In this document: piece by piece, positions 1 through 8,108 of the stretch
Numbering within the stretch: the stretch's first letter is position 1
Layout of the letters: the number at the start of each line of letters is the position of its first letter
NCBI RefSeq assembly: GCF_037572415.1
Contig: NZ_JBBHLB010000005.1
Location: forward strand, 165,301-229,300
Reading direction: 5' to 3'
Source: Flavonifractor porci
Lineage (GTDB): Bacteria; Bacillota; Clostridia; Oscillospirales; Oscillospiraceae
DNA: 64,000 nucleotides
Notes under the pieces: model-generated
The model's database searches: none
Told to the model about the DNA's origin: nothing
What the model saw: the letters and a program-made list of their open reading frames with translations, nothing else
Made by a program: the position numbers and the translations under genes

Positions 1-6
1 AAGATA

Positions 7-3000
7 TCACTTAATGTGCAGTTCTTTCTCCACATCGTTCAGGTTGATAGTCAGCATCCGGCTGACGCCCTGCTCCTGCATGGTGACGCCATAGAGGACA
101 TCCGCTTCCTCCATGGTACCGCGGCGGTGGGTGATGACGATAAACTGAGTCTTGTCCGCCATCTGCCGCATATAGTGGGCAAAGCGCACCACGTTGGCGT
201 CGTCCAGGGCGGCCTCGATCTCGTCCATCACTACAAAGGGAGTGGGCCGCACCTTCAGAATGGCAAAATAGAGGGCGATGGCCACGAAGGCCTTCTCGCC
301 GCCGGACAGCAGGGAGAGCACCTTCAGCGCCTTGCCGGGGGGCTGCACCTTGATCTCGATGCCGCAGTTGAGGATATCATTGGGGTCCTCCAGCTCCAGA
401 GTGGCCTTACCGCCCTGGAACAGCTCCGTAAAGGTCTGCTGGAAAGACTCGTTGAGCACGGCAAACTGCTTGGCAAAGATAGCGCGCATCTCCTCCGTGA
501 TATCGGCGATGATGCCCTCCAGCTCCTTTTTGGACTTCTGCACATCGTCCCGCTGGTCGGTGAGGTAGGTATAGCGCTCGTTGATACGCTGGAACTCGTC
601 GATGGCGTCCAGGTTGATGTTGCCCAGAGAGGAAATGGACTTTTTCAGCTCTCCCACCCGGCGCTGGGCCTTGGGGACGCTCTCCAGCTCCACCCGCTGG
701 GCCATGGCCGCCTGGTGGGACAGCTCGTAGGTCTCCCACAGCTTCTCCAGCAGGTTCTTCTCCTCCATGGCGGCGGCAGCCTTCTTCTGCTCCAGCACCG
801 ACACCTCCCGCTCCAGGTTGAGCAGGGCGCTGTTCTTGTCCCGGGCATCCTTGTCTGCCTGGTTGCGCTGGGCCTCCAGGGCCAGTTTCTCGTCGTTGAT
901 GCGGCTGATGGCGGCCTGGCGGTCCTGGTTTTCCAGTCGGATGTCCTGGAGCTGACGCTCCTTCTCCGCAATCTCCCGCTCCAGATCGGCGTTCTTCTCC
1001 TGGAACTGGGTAAGCATCCGCTCTCGCTCGGCCTTGTCGCCGGTCAGATCCCGGCGCAGCTCTTCCAGTTCGGTCATGGACTTCCGGGCGGCCTGGGCCT
1101 CCGCCTCCAGGGCGGCCAGACGCATATTCAGTTCGGCAATGGCCTCGCCCAAAGCCGTAGCCTTCTCCTGGGCTTCGCTCTGGCCTCTGGCCTTACCCTC
1201 CGCCTCGGCCCGCAGGGCGGCGGCGGCTCCCTCCAGGGACTCCACCCGGGCGCGGGCGGCACGGGTATCCGCCTCGATCTGGGCAGAACGTGCCTGGAGC
1301 TGTTCCAGCTCACTCTTCTGGTCGGCACGCTGCTTCTTCAAATCGGCCAGCTGGGTATCCAAATGGCCCAGGCGCTCCTCCAGCTTAAGGATGTCGTCCT
1401 CATGGCGGCGCTGCTGGGCCTGAGCCGTCTCCATCTCGTAGGCGGCGGCGGTAGCCTCCCGCTTGGCCTCCTCCATGACGTGGGCCGCGTCGGCCAGCTG
1501 CTGGGCCACGCCGGTGCGCTGCTGAGCCAGCCGCTCCAACTCGTTGGCCCGGCTCAGAATGCCCGCGCTGCGGGACGCCGAACCGCCGGTCATGGAACCG
1601 CCGGGGTTGAGCACCTGGCCGTCCAGAGTGACGATCTTAAAGCGGTAGTTGTATTTGCGGGCCATGGCAATGGCCTTGTCCATATCCTCGGCCACCACGG
1701 TGCGGCCCAGCAGGTTGGAAAAGATCTTCTCATACCGGGGATCGAACTGGATGAGTTCGTTGCCCAGGCCTACAAAGCCGGGTTCCCTGCGCACGCCCTG
1801 ATCCCGGAAGTCGGAGGGCCGCATGGAGGTCACGGGCAGGAAGGTGCTCCGGCCGCCGTCCCGGCGCTTCAGGTACTGAATGGCGGCCTTGCCGTCCTCC
1901 TCCCGCTCCACCACAATATGCTGCATGGCGCCCCCCAGGGCGATCTCGATGGCTACCGTACAGGCGTCAGGCACATGGATGAGTCCGGCTACCGGGCCGT
2001 GGATGCCCCGAAGCTGGCCCTTCTTGGCCTCCCCCATCACCAGCTTTACCGCTTTGGAGTAGCCCTCATACATCTTTTCCATCTCGGAGAGCATATGGAT
2101 GCGGGAGTTCAGGGCGTTGTCCTCCATCTGGAGTTTGACGTGGCGCTCCTCCGCTTCCCTGGCCTTCCGCTGCCGGGTCTCCAGCCGCAGGGCGTAACCG
2201 CTGATGATGTTCTGTAAGCTGTCCCGGTCCTCCCTGGCCTGGTCCAGCTCCTGGGCGGCCTGACGGCGGGTCTCCTCCGCCTCATGGAGCCGCTCCTCAC
2301 CGGAAGCCAGCTCCTGACGCATGGCCTCGTCCCGGTCCAACACCTCCTGGGCGGCAGCGGCCAGGGCGGAAATGAGGGCCTTGGCGTCGGCGGCGGAGGC
2401 GTTCTCCACCGCCTCCTTCCGGCGCAGGTCCTCCAGCTCCTGGGCAATGGCCCCGGCGGAGCGGCTGGCGGAGGCAGCCTCATTCTGGCGGTCAGCCAGC
2501 TGCTGCCGCAGGCCGGCGGTCTGGCCTTCCAGCTCCTCCAGCCGGGTCTTGCGCTCCCCGATCTGGGCGGCGATGGAGTCAGCCCGGCCCTCCTGCTGCT
2601 CCAGCTCCCGCTGGATGCGGTCCCGGTTCTCCAGGTTGTTCTGAATATTGGTTTTGAGGACGGCGATAGCGTTTTCCAGGCTGTTGGCATCGGCCTCCCG
2701 CTGCATCATTTGGAAGCGGACGCCCTCGGTCTCCACGTCCTTGTCCCGCATCTGAGCGGAGAATGCCTCAGCGGCGGCGTACAGGTCCTCCACCTGCTGC
2801 TGGACCTCCCCCTTCTGACGGAGGGCATTCTCGTAGTCGGACAGGGTCTTGCGGGACCCGGAACGAATCTTCTCCAGCTGGTCCAGCCACAGGGAAATCT
2901 CCAGCCCACGCAGCTCGTCCCGCAGGATGAGGAACTTCCTGGCCTTCTCGCTCTGCTGGCGGAGAGGTTCTACCTGGAACTCCAGCTCATCGATCTTGTC

Positions 3001-3576
3001 GGTGATACGCACCAGGTTCTCCTGCGTGCGCTCCAGCTTGCGCTCGGCCTCCTCCTTCCGGTGGCGGAAGCGGGAGATACCGGCGGCCTCCTCAAAAATC
3101 TCCCGGCGATCGCCGCTCTTCACCGACAGGATCTCGTCGATACGGCCCTGACCGATGATGGAATAGCCCTCCCGGCCCAGGCCGGTGTCCATGAACAGCT
3201 CGTTCACGTCCTTCAGGCGGACGGAACGGCGGTTGATGTAGTACTCACTCTCGCCGGAGCGGTAGTACCGGCGGGTGACCATGACCTCGCTCTCCTCCAG
3301 CGGGAAGATGTGGTCGGTATTGTCCAGCACCAGGGACACCTCGGCAAAGCCCTGCTGCTTGCGCAGGGCGGTACCGCCGAAGATCACATCCTCCATCTTA
3401 CCGCCACGGAGGGCCTTGGTGGACTGCTCCCCCATGACCCAGCGGATGGCGTCGGAGATATTCGATTTTCCGCTGCCGTTGGGACCAACGATAGCGGTGA
3501 TGTCCTCCCCGAAGGAGAGGACCGTTTTATCCGGGAATGATTTGAATCCCTGGATCTCCAGCGCTTTTAAATACAA
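7..3576 (-). CDS. smc: Chromosome partition protein SMC
   Basis: Structural-maintenance-of-chromosomes ATPase that, with ScpA/ScpB, organises and segregates the nucleoid. About 1189 residues, normal for the family. The head has a Walker A motif GPNGSGKS near residues 31-38. Long heptad-rich coiled coils flank a hinge near residues 520-640. The C-terminal head has signature LLSGGEKA near 1089 and Walker B VVMDEIEAALDD near 1116-1127. I place the start at a TTG (position 3576) giving MYLKALEIQGFKSF, because family members begin this way and a GAGGTG ribosome site lies 5 nt upstream; GTG or TTG codons up to 3594 are alternatives. It is the last gene of a plsX-acpP-rnc-smc minus-strand block, separated from rnc by a terminator. 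Confidence 0.97.
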   Translation of the reverse strand: MYLKALEIQGFKSFPDKTVLSFGEDITAIVGPNGSGKSNISDAIRWVMGEQSTKALRGGKMEDVIFGGTALRKQQGFAEVSLVLDNTDHIFPLEESEVMVTRRYYRSGESEYYINRRSVRLKDVNELFMDTGLGREGYSIIGQGRIDEILSVKSGDRREIFEEAAGISRFRHRKEEAERKLERTQENLVRITDKIDELEFQVEPLRQQSEKARKFLILRDELRGLEISLWLDQLEKIRSGSRKTLSDYENALRQKGEVQQQVEDLYAAAEAFSAQMRDKDVETEGVRFQMMQREADANSLENAIAVLKTNIQNNLENRDRIQRELEQQEGRADSIAAQIGERKTRLEELEGQTAGLRQQLADRQNEAASASRSAGAIAQELEDLRRKEAVENASAADAKALISALAAAAQEVLDRDEAMRQELASGEERLHEAEETRRQAAQELDQAREDRDSLQNIISGYALRLETRQRKAREAEERHVKLQMEDNALNSRIHMLSEMEKMYEGYSKAVKLVMGEAKKGQLRGIHGPVAGLIHVPDACTVAIEIALGGAMQHIVVEREEDGKAAIQYLKRRDGGRSTFLPVTSMRPSDFRDQGVRREPGFVGLGNELIQFDPRYEKIFSNLLGRTVVAEDMDKAIAMARKYNYRFKIVTLDGQVLNPGGSMTGGSASRSAGILSRANELERLAQQRTGVAQQLADAAHVMEEAKREATAAAYEMETAQAQQRRHEDDILKLEERLGHLDTQLADLKKQRADQKSELEQLQARSAQIEADTRAARARVESLEGAAAALRAEAEGKARGQSEAQEKATALGEAIAELNMRLAALEAEAQAARKSMTELEELRRDLTGDKAERERMLTQFQEKNADLEREIAEKERQLQDIRLENQDRQAAISRINDEKLALEAQRNQADKDARDKNSALLNLEREVSVLEQKKAAAAMEEKNLLEKLWETYELSHQAAMAQRVELESVPKAQRRVGELKKSISSLGNINLDAIDEFQRINERYTYLTDQRDDVQKSKKELEGIIADITEEMRAIFAKQFAVLNESFQQTFTELFQGGKATLELEDPNDILNCGIEIKVQPPGKALKVLSLLSGGEKAFVAIALYFAILKVRPTPFVVMDEIEAALDDANVVRFAHYMRQMADKTQFIVITHRRGTMEEADVLYGVTMQEQGVSRMLTINLNDVEKELHIK

Positions 3577-3666
3577 GGCGGCACCTCGCAACACATATAC
3601 TTCTGAATAAAGTATTATATCAAGGAATGGAGGCTATTGCAAATCCTTTTGCCCCCGAAACACATA

Positions 3667-3699
3667 AAACAGGACTGCGGATGATCCGCAGTCCTGTTT
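3667..3699 (-). terminator. Intrinsic terminator between rnc and smc
   Basis: A perfect 15-bp inverted repeat with a 3-nt loop (arms 3667-3681 and 3685-3699), followed on the minus strand by TTTTATG. It should end rnc transcripts, so smc probably has its own promoter or relies on read-through. Confidence 0.8.
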
Positions 3700-3716
3700 C
3701 TTTCCAGTTGATGCCC

Positions 3717-4388
3717 TCAGCCCTTCAGCTTCTCGATGGCGGCCTTGGCTGCTGCCTGCTCTGCCTCTTTTTTGCTGCGGCCCTTGCCCTGGCCGATTGG
3801 GGTACCGTTCAGGTCCACCTCCACCGAGAAGATCTTGGCGTGATCGGGGCCCTCGGCGCCGATGAGCTGATAGCCCAGCACCTGGCCACTCTCCCGCTGG
3901 ACCAGCTCCTGCAGGGCAGTTTTGTAGTCCCGGCTGGCGCTCTTCTCCTCTTCCCGGTCCAGGATAAATTTCTGGATGATCTTACGGGCGGAGCCGATGC
4001 CGCCATCCAGGTAGACAGCAGCGATCACCGCCTCCACCGCGTCGGCCACGATGGAGGGCCGCTCCCGGCCGCCGCCAGCATCCTCACCCTTGCCCAGTTT
4101 CAGGTAGGCCCCCAGGTCCAGCTGCTGGGCCACCTCCACCAGGCTGCCCTCGCACACCAGAGCTGCCCGGGTGCGGGTCAGATCCCCCTCGGGCAGATCG
4201 GGATGGGTGCGGAACAGGTAGTCCGCCGTCACCATACCCAGCACGGAGTCTCCCAGAAACTCCAACCGCTCATTGCTCTGGCACCCTCTCGCTTTATTCT
4301 CGTTGGCATAGGAGCTGTGGGTCAGAGCATTTTCCAACAGGGCCCGCTGGTTGAAGCGGTAACCCAGCTTTTCTTCCAAGGCTTCCAT
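3717..4388 (-). CDS. rnc: Ribonuclease III
   Basis: Double-stranded-RNA endonuclease for rRNA operon maturation and mRNA processing. 223 residues, normal length. The signature NERLEFLGDSVLG is intact in the N-terminal catalytic domain, with its acidic metal ligands. The C-terminal third is a dsRNA-binding domain starting near DYKTALQE and ending with GRSKKEAEQAAAKAAIEKL. It sits between acpP and smc, the usual order in Firmicutes. Confidence 0.97.
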   Translation of the reverse strand: MEALEEKLGYRFNQRALLENALTHSSYANENKARGCQSNERLEFLGDSVLGMVTADYLFRTHPDLPEGDLTRTRAALVCEGSLVEVAQQLDLGAYLKLGKGEDAGGGRERPSIVADAVEAVIAAVYLDGGIGSARKIIQKFILDREEEKSASRDYKTALQELVQRESGQVLGYQLIGAEGPDHAKIFSVEVDLNGTPIGQGKGRSKKEAEQAAAKAAIEKLKG

Positions 4389-4411
4389 GGCCGTCCCTCC
4401 CTTTCATGACA

Positions 4412-4436
4412 GGAGCCCCGCCGTCGGCGGGGCTCC
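4412..4436 (-). terminator. GC-rich hairpin after acpP
   Basis: 11-bp inverted repeat (arms 4412-4422 and 4426-4436) between acpP and rnc. No clear T run follows on the minus strand, so it could be a weak terminator or an mRNA processing/stability hairpin. Confidence 0.45.
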
Positions 4437-4452
4437 CCAGTCTGATCCTGTG

Positions 4453-4692
4453 TCAGTCTTCCAGTTTGGACTTCAGATAGCGGACCAGGTCGGCCACGGT
4501 GGCAACGCCGGACAGGTCATCCTCGTCCATATTCTCCAGGCCGAACTCCTCTTCCACCGCCATGGTCAGTTCCACGATGTCCAGAGAGTCGGCGCCCAGG
4601 TCCTCGAAGGAGGTGTCCATGGTAATGCTGTCGGTTTCCACACCAAACTGCTCGGACAGCAGACCGGCAATCTTCTCAAAAATCATGTTCAT
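4453..4692 (-). CDS. acpP: Acyl carrier protein
   Basis: 79-residue acidic carrier protein that holds growing acyl chains on a 4'-phosphopantetheine arm. The attachment serine is in the canonical ADSLDIVEL motif near the middle. Length and four-helix pattern match the family. It lies between plsX and rnc; the fabD and fabG genes often found between plsX and acpP are absent from this interval. Confidence 0.97.
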   Translation of the reverse strand: MNMIFEKIAGLLSEQFGVETDSITMDTSFEDLGADSLDIVELTMAVEEEFGLENMDEDDLSGVATVADLVRYLKSKLED

Positions 4693-4780
4693 CTACTCCT
4701 GTCGCATCCGTCGTCCGACGGCGTCTTTGCATTTGCACTATGATAATAGTGCAAGTCTTGAGGGCCTGTCAATAGGTAAC

Positions 4781-5818
4781 TCAAATTTTTTCCTCTGCGT
4801 TGGTAGGCAGGCGCATATATTCGATATTGTCCACCAGATCGTCGATCATGCCGGAGGACGCAAAATCCCGGGCCTGACGGATGGCGTTCTTGATGGCGTA
4901 GTCATTAGAGGAACCATGAGCCTTGATCACCGGCTTGGAAATGCCGATGAGAGCGGTACCGCCCACCTCGCTGGAGTCCATCTTCTTTTTAAACTGCTTC
5001 AGTCCGCCGGACACCAGCACCGCAGCCAGCTTGGTCAGGAAGCTTTTCTTGAACATGGCCTTCAGTTCCTTGGCCATATACCCAGCGGTGCCCTCCATGG
5101 TCTTGAGGAAGATATTGCCCGAGTAGCCGTCGGACACAATGACATCTACCTGGCCAAACACCGCCTCACGGGCCTCCACGTTGCCCACGAAGTGGATGCG
5201 CCCGGCCTTGTCGGCGGCGGTGAGCAGGGCGTGGGCCTCCCGCTGCAGGTCGGTGCCCTTGGAGGGTTCAGCGCCAATGTTCAACAAGCCCACCTTGGGC
5301 TCGGGGCGCTTGAGCACCCGCTCGGCGTAGTAGGAGCCCATAAAGGCGAACTGGAGCAGGTACTCCGGAGTGCCCTCAGCGGTAGCGCCGCAGTCGATGA
5401 GCACCGCCCCGCCGGCACCGGTGGGCACCACAGGAGCCAGGGCGGCCCGGCGGATGCCGCGCACCCGCTTGATCATCAGGGTGGCGGCGGAGAGCAGGGC
5501 GCCGGTGCTGCCGGCGGACACGAAGGCATCGCCGTCCCCGTTTTTCAGCAGGTTGAGGCCCACGGTGAGGGAGGAGTCCTTCTTCTCCCGGAAGGCGGTG
5601 GCAGGGTTGCCGCACATCTCCACCACCTGGCTGGCGTGGGCGATCTCCAGGCCGGGAGGCAGCTCGTTGATACCGTCGTCCTTCAGGACCTTGAGGATAT
5701 CCTCTCCCCGGCCCACCAGAATGACCTCCACCCCCAGCTCACGGACCGCGGCCAGTGCGCCCCGCACATTGGAAGCCGGCGCGTTGTCGCCCCCCATGGC
5801 GTCTACGATGATCTTCAT
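4781..5818 (-). CDS. plsX: Phosphate acyltransferase PlsX
   Basis: Soluble, membrane-associated enzyme that makes acyl-phosphate from acyl-ACP for the PlsX/PlsY route to lysophosphatidate. 345 residues. It begins MKIIVDAMGGDNAP, the hallmark N-terminus, and carries the conserved VGLLNIGAEPSKGT and VSDGYSGNIFLKTMEG stretches. It is the first gene of the minus-strand phospholipid/ACP block. FapR is not encoded immediately upstream here. Confidence 0.97.
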   Translation of the reverse strand: MKIIVDAMGGDNAPASNVRGALAAVRELGVEVILVGRGEDILKVLKDDGINELPPGLEIAHASQVVEMCGNPATAFREKKDSSLTVGLNLLKNGDGDAFVSAGSTGALLSAATLMIKRVRGIRRAALAPVVPTGAGGAVLIDCGATAEGTPEYLLQFAFMGSYYAERVLKRPEPKVGLLNIGAEPSKGTDLQREAHALLTAADKAGRIHFVGNVEAREAVFGQVDVIVSDGYSGNIFLKTMEGTAGYMAKELKAMFKKSFLTKLAAVLVSGGLKQFKKKMDSSEVGGTALIGISKPVIKAHGSSNDYAIKNAIRQARDFASSGMIDDLVDNIEYMRLPTNAEEKI

Positions 5819-5871
5819 ATGGTTCTCCTCTTCTTTCTATGTTCTTTCCGTATCTGGTATGGGGCAAATCC

Positions 5872-5951
5872 GGGACGGGCGACCATAAAGGTCGCTCCTA
5901 CGGGGAAGTTCCGTGCCTCTGCTCGTAGGGGCGACCCTTGTGGTCGCCCGC
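5872..5951. repeat. REP-like palindromic repeat pair (GTAGGGGCGACC type)
   Basis: Two inverted copies of one short palindromic repeat: 5872-5902 (reads CGTAGGAGCGACC on the minus strand) and 5924-5951 (CGTAGGGGCGACCC on the plus strand). Each folds alone and the two could pair with each other. Related units occur at 6513-6536 and 8078-8108. The pair lies between plsX and the small HTH gene. Confidence 0.7.
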
Positions 5952-5958
5952 GTTCCCC

Positions 5959-6207
5959 TTACCGCCCCTGCTGCCCGTCTGTCAGGGGACGGGGTTCGTC
6001 AATCAGGCCCAGCAGATAATCCGCCGACACATTGTAATGCTCACACAGCTGGGCCAGTTTGGCAAAGGTTGACGCTTTCCGTCCATTTTCCATTTCACCG
6101 ATCTGATTTGGTTTGATCCCCAGCAATTCTGCCAGCTCCTGCTGAGTCTCGCCCCGCAGTTTTCGCAGTTCCTTCAACCGTATGCCAAATAACTCGTTGG
6201 AGTACAC
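5959..6207 (-). CDS. Small XRE-family HTH regulator
   Basis: About 82 residues, nearly all a Cro/CI-type helix-turn-helix (IRLKELRKLRGETQQELAELLG, then KPNQIGEMENGRKAS as recognition region). The C-terminal tail after YLLGLIDEP has no second domain. A GTG start at 6207 follows an AAGGGGGG ribosome site; TTG at 6210 is possible. It diverges from the small gene at 6277 across a perfect palindrome covering the promoter, so autoregulation and control of the neighbour are likely (inference). Confidence 0.85.
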   Translation of the reverse strand: MYSNELFGIRLKELRKLRGETQQELAELLGIKPNQIGEMENGRKASTFAKLAQLCEHYNVSADYLLGLIDEPRPLTDGQQGR

Positions 6208-6218
6208 CAAATCCCCCC

Positions 6219-6269
6219 TTGACGACCCCCACTAATAGCGTGTATAATAAATACACGCTATTAGTGGGG
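6219..6269 (+). promoter_or_regulatory. Promoter overlapped by a perfect 19-bp palindromic operator
   Basis: TTGACG (6219-6224) and TATAAT (6243-6248), 18 nt apart, make a near-consensus rightward promoter for the gene at 6277. A perfect inverted repeat with 19-nt arms (6227-6245 and 6251-6269) and a 5-nt spacer covers the promoter spacer, the -10 box and the start region. The site separates two divergent genes, one an HTH protein, so it is the obvious operator candidate. Confidence 0.8.
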
Positions 6270-6276
6270 TTGTGAT

Positions 6277-6516
6277 ATGAACCTTTTGATTTCCGACCTG
6301 TTCTCCCTGTCTCAGGAGCATTTCCCCGCCGTCCCCGACGCTGAGGACTCCTCCCGCCAGCGGCTGCTGTCCCGGCATCTGGATGCCGTCAGGGGCAGTC
6401 TGGGGGAGGATTTTGTGGACAAGCTACGGGACCTCACGGATGAGCAGGGCCTGCGGGATCAGGAGGCCGCCTTTCTCCAGGGCCTGAGGCTGGGCCTCTC
6501 CCTCCACCGTCTGTAG
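6277..6516 (+). CDS. Small hypothetical protein under the palindromic operator
   Basis: 79 residues, soluble, helical and charged (MNLLISDLFSLSQEHFPA at the start, LQGLRLGLSLHRL at the end). I do not recognise the family with certainty. The start is the first ATG after the promoter/operator. The ribosome site is weak (GGGGTTGTGAT), so the transcript may be nearly leaderless. Divergent organisation with an HTH regulator suggests a two-gene regulatory unit. The stop codon touches a REP-like repeat. Confidence 0.6.
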   Translation: MNLLISDLFSLSQEHFPAVPDAEDSSRQRLLSRHLDAVRGSLGEDFVDKLRDLTDEQGLRDQEAAFLQGLRLGLSLHRL

Positions 6517-6536
6517 GGGCCGATGCCCTCATCGGC
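6513..6536. repeat. REP-like repeat unit
   Basis: TGTAGGGGCCGATGCCCTCATCGGCCC: a short palindrome of the same flavour as the units at 5872-5951 and 8078-8108. It directly abuts the duplicated trmFO end of the structured element. Confidence 0.55.
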
Positions 6537-6541
6537 CCTCC

Positions 6542-6748
6542 ACATCCAGTCCCGCCAGCGCTTCCAAGGCTCGCTTACTCAATTCAGCGTTCTTGTTCCG
6601 CTTGTTCCCCACGGAAATCATATTTCCGTGGGAGCCCCGATCCTTAAATCTGCTCGGGCGAAGTGAATTCGCCCGGCATCAAGATTTTGCTTCGCAAAAT
6701 ACTTGGCGCCGCACGGCGGCGGGTCGCTTTCGCTCCCGGGCAAGCGGA
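6542..6748 (-). mobile_element. Gene-end-duplicating structured element, copy A (trmFO)
   Basis: Read on the minus strand after the trmFO stop. First comes an 11-nt antisense stretch (6738-6748) complementary to trmFO sense sequence at 6817-6827. Then a hairpin-rich body follows, then a second copy of the last 63 nt of trmFO (6542-6604 versus 6762-6824, 55 of 63 identical). Body hairpins include arms 6656-6662/6668-6674 (loop TTCAC on the minus strand) and an 11-bp stem 6608-6618/6622-6632. The two ends form an 8-bp inverted repeat (6597-6604/6741-6748). No protein is encoded. Same architecture as copies at 27.6 and 32.0 kb. Confidence 0.75.
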
Positions 6749-6754
6749 CGCGCC

Positions 6755-8059
6755 TTATTCTACATCCAGTCCCGCCAGCATTTCCAGAGCCCGCTTACTC
6801 AATTCGGCATTCTTATTCCGCTTGCCCTTGACCTTATAGCCCAGAGGCGGGATGATGCCGAAATTCACGTTCATGGGCTGGAAATCGGTAACGCTCTCAT
6901 TGCTGATATACAGAGCCAGCGCGCCGGTGGCGGTCTCCTGAGGGAAATCCACCGGCGGCTTGCCGGTGAGCCGCCGGGCCAGCTCCACCGCCGCCAGGAA
7001 GCCGGAGGCGGTGGACTCCACATAGCCCTCCACGCCGGTGATCTGCCCGGCAAAGCAGATACGCGGGTCCTTCTTCACCCGGTAATACCGGTCCAGCAGC
7101 CGGGGAGAATCCAGATAGGTGTTGCGGTGCATGACGCCGTAGCGGACAAACTCCGCGTTTTTCAGGGCGGGGATCATGGAAAACACCCGCTTCTGCTCCG
7201 GCCACTTCAGGTGGGTCTGGAAGCCCACCAGATTGTAGATGGTGCCGTCAGCGTTATCCCGCCGCAGCTGCACCACAGCGAAGGGCTCCTTGCCGGTCTT
7301 GGGGTCCCGCAGACCACGGGGCTTCAGTGGCCCGTAGCACAGGGTCTGCTTGCCCCGGCGGGCCATGACCTCCACCGGCATACAGCCCTCAAACACATTC
7401 TTGTCCTCAAAACCGTGGACCTCCGCCTCCTGGGCGGCACACAGCTCGGTCCAGAATGCGTCGTACTCCTCCTCGGTCATGGGGCAGTTGATGTAGTCCG
7501 GAGTGCCCTTGTCGTAGCGGGAGGCAAAGAAGGCGCTCTCCATGTCCACGCTCTCAAAGGTGACCAGAGGGGCGGCGGCGTCAAAGAAGTTGAGGTAGTG
7601 GCTCTCCGGGAAGAAATCCTTAATGGCATCCGCCAGCACGTCGGAGGTCAGGGGCCCGGAGGCCACAATCACGTTGCCCTCTTCGGGAATCCGGGTGACT
7701 TCCTCCTCCACCACTGTGATGAGGGGATGATTGCGGATCTTCTCGGTGATGGCCTGAGCAAAGCCGTGGCGGTCCACCGCCAGGGCGCCGCCGGCCTCCA
7801 CCCTGTGCTCGTCGGCGCAGGACAGGATGAGGGAACCCATCCGCCGCAGCTCCTCCTTCAGCAGGCCCACCGCGTTCTCCAGCTGGTCGGAGCGCAGGGA
7901 GTTGGAGCACACCAGCTCGCCGAACCACTGGGTGTGGTGGGCGGGGGTCATTTTGTGGGGCTTCATTTCCTTCAGGATCACGGGGATGCCCCGCCGGGCC
8001 AGCTGCCACGCAGCCTCACACCCGGCCAGACCCGCGCCGATCACGCGTACAGGTTCCAT
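6755..8059 (-). CDS. trmFO: Folate/FAD-dependent tRNA (uracil-54) methyltransferase TrmFO
   Basis: Makes ribothymidine at position 54 of tRNA using methylenetetrahydrofolate and FAD. 434 residues, usual length. The N-terminal dinucleotide-binding motif VRVIGAGLAGCEAA is followed by the family motif LVCSNSLRSD, containing a conserved cysteine. It ends RALEMLAGLDVE and stop. The gene is intact although its last 21 codons are present again 200 nt downstream, behind a structured element. topA is immediately upstream, the common trmFO-topA arrangement. Confidence 0.96.
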   Translation of the reverse strand: MEPVRVIGAGLAGCEAAWQLARRGIPVILKEMKPHKMTPAHHTQWFGELVCSNSLRSDQLENAVGLLKEELRRMGSLILSCADEHRVEAGGALAVDRHGFAQAITEKIRNHPLITVVEEEVTRIPEEGNVIVASGPLTSDVLADAIKDFFPESHYLNFFDAAAPLVTFESVDMESAFFASRYDKGTPDYINCPMTEEEYDAFWTELCAAQEAEVHGFEDKNVFEGCMPVEVMARRGKQTLCYGPLKPRGLRDPKTGKEPFAVVQLRRDNADGTIYNLVGFQTHLKWPEQKRVFSMIPALKNAEFVRYGVMHRNTYLDSPRLLDRYYRVKKDPRICFAGQITGVEGYVESTASGFLAAVELARRLTGKPPVDFPQETATGALALYISNESVTDFQPMNVNFGIIPPLGYKVKGKRNKNAELSKRALEMLAGLDVE

Positions 8060-8077
8060 AGGTTCTCCTTTTCAGCC

Positions 8078-8108
8078 CGTAGGGGCGACCCTTGCGGCCG
8101 CCCCTACG
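8078..8108. repeat. REP-like palindrome overlapping the topA stop
   Basis: CGTAGGGGCG...CGCCCCTACG, an almost perfect palindrome belonging to the same short repeat family as 5872-5951. It contains the stop codon of topA, so the unit sits at the very end of that gene. Confidence 0.65.

Noticed and set aside
16..3540. Long plus-strand frames opposite smc
   Set aside because: Leu/His/Gly-rich shadows of a coiled-coil gene with biased codons; no domain or ribosome site.
6605..6740. Group II intron remnant or IS200/IS605 end for the structured elements
   Set aside because: No domain-V-like AGC/GUUCG hairpin is seen, and IS605 ends are fixed sequences without target duplication, unlike the target-matched ends here.
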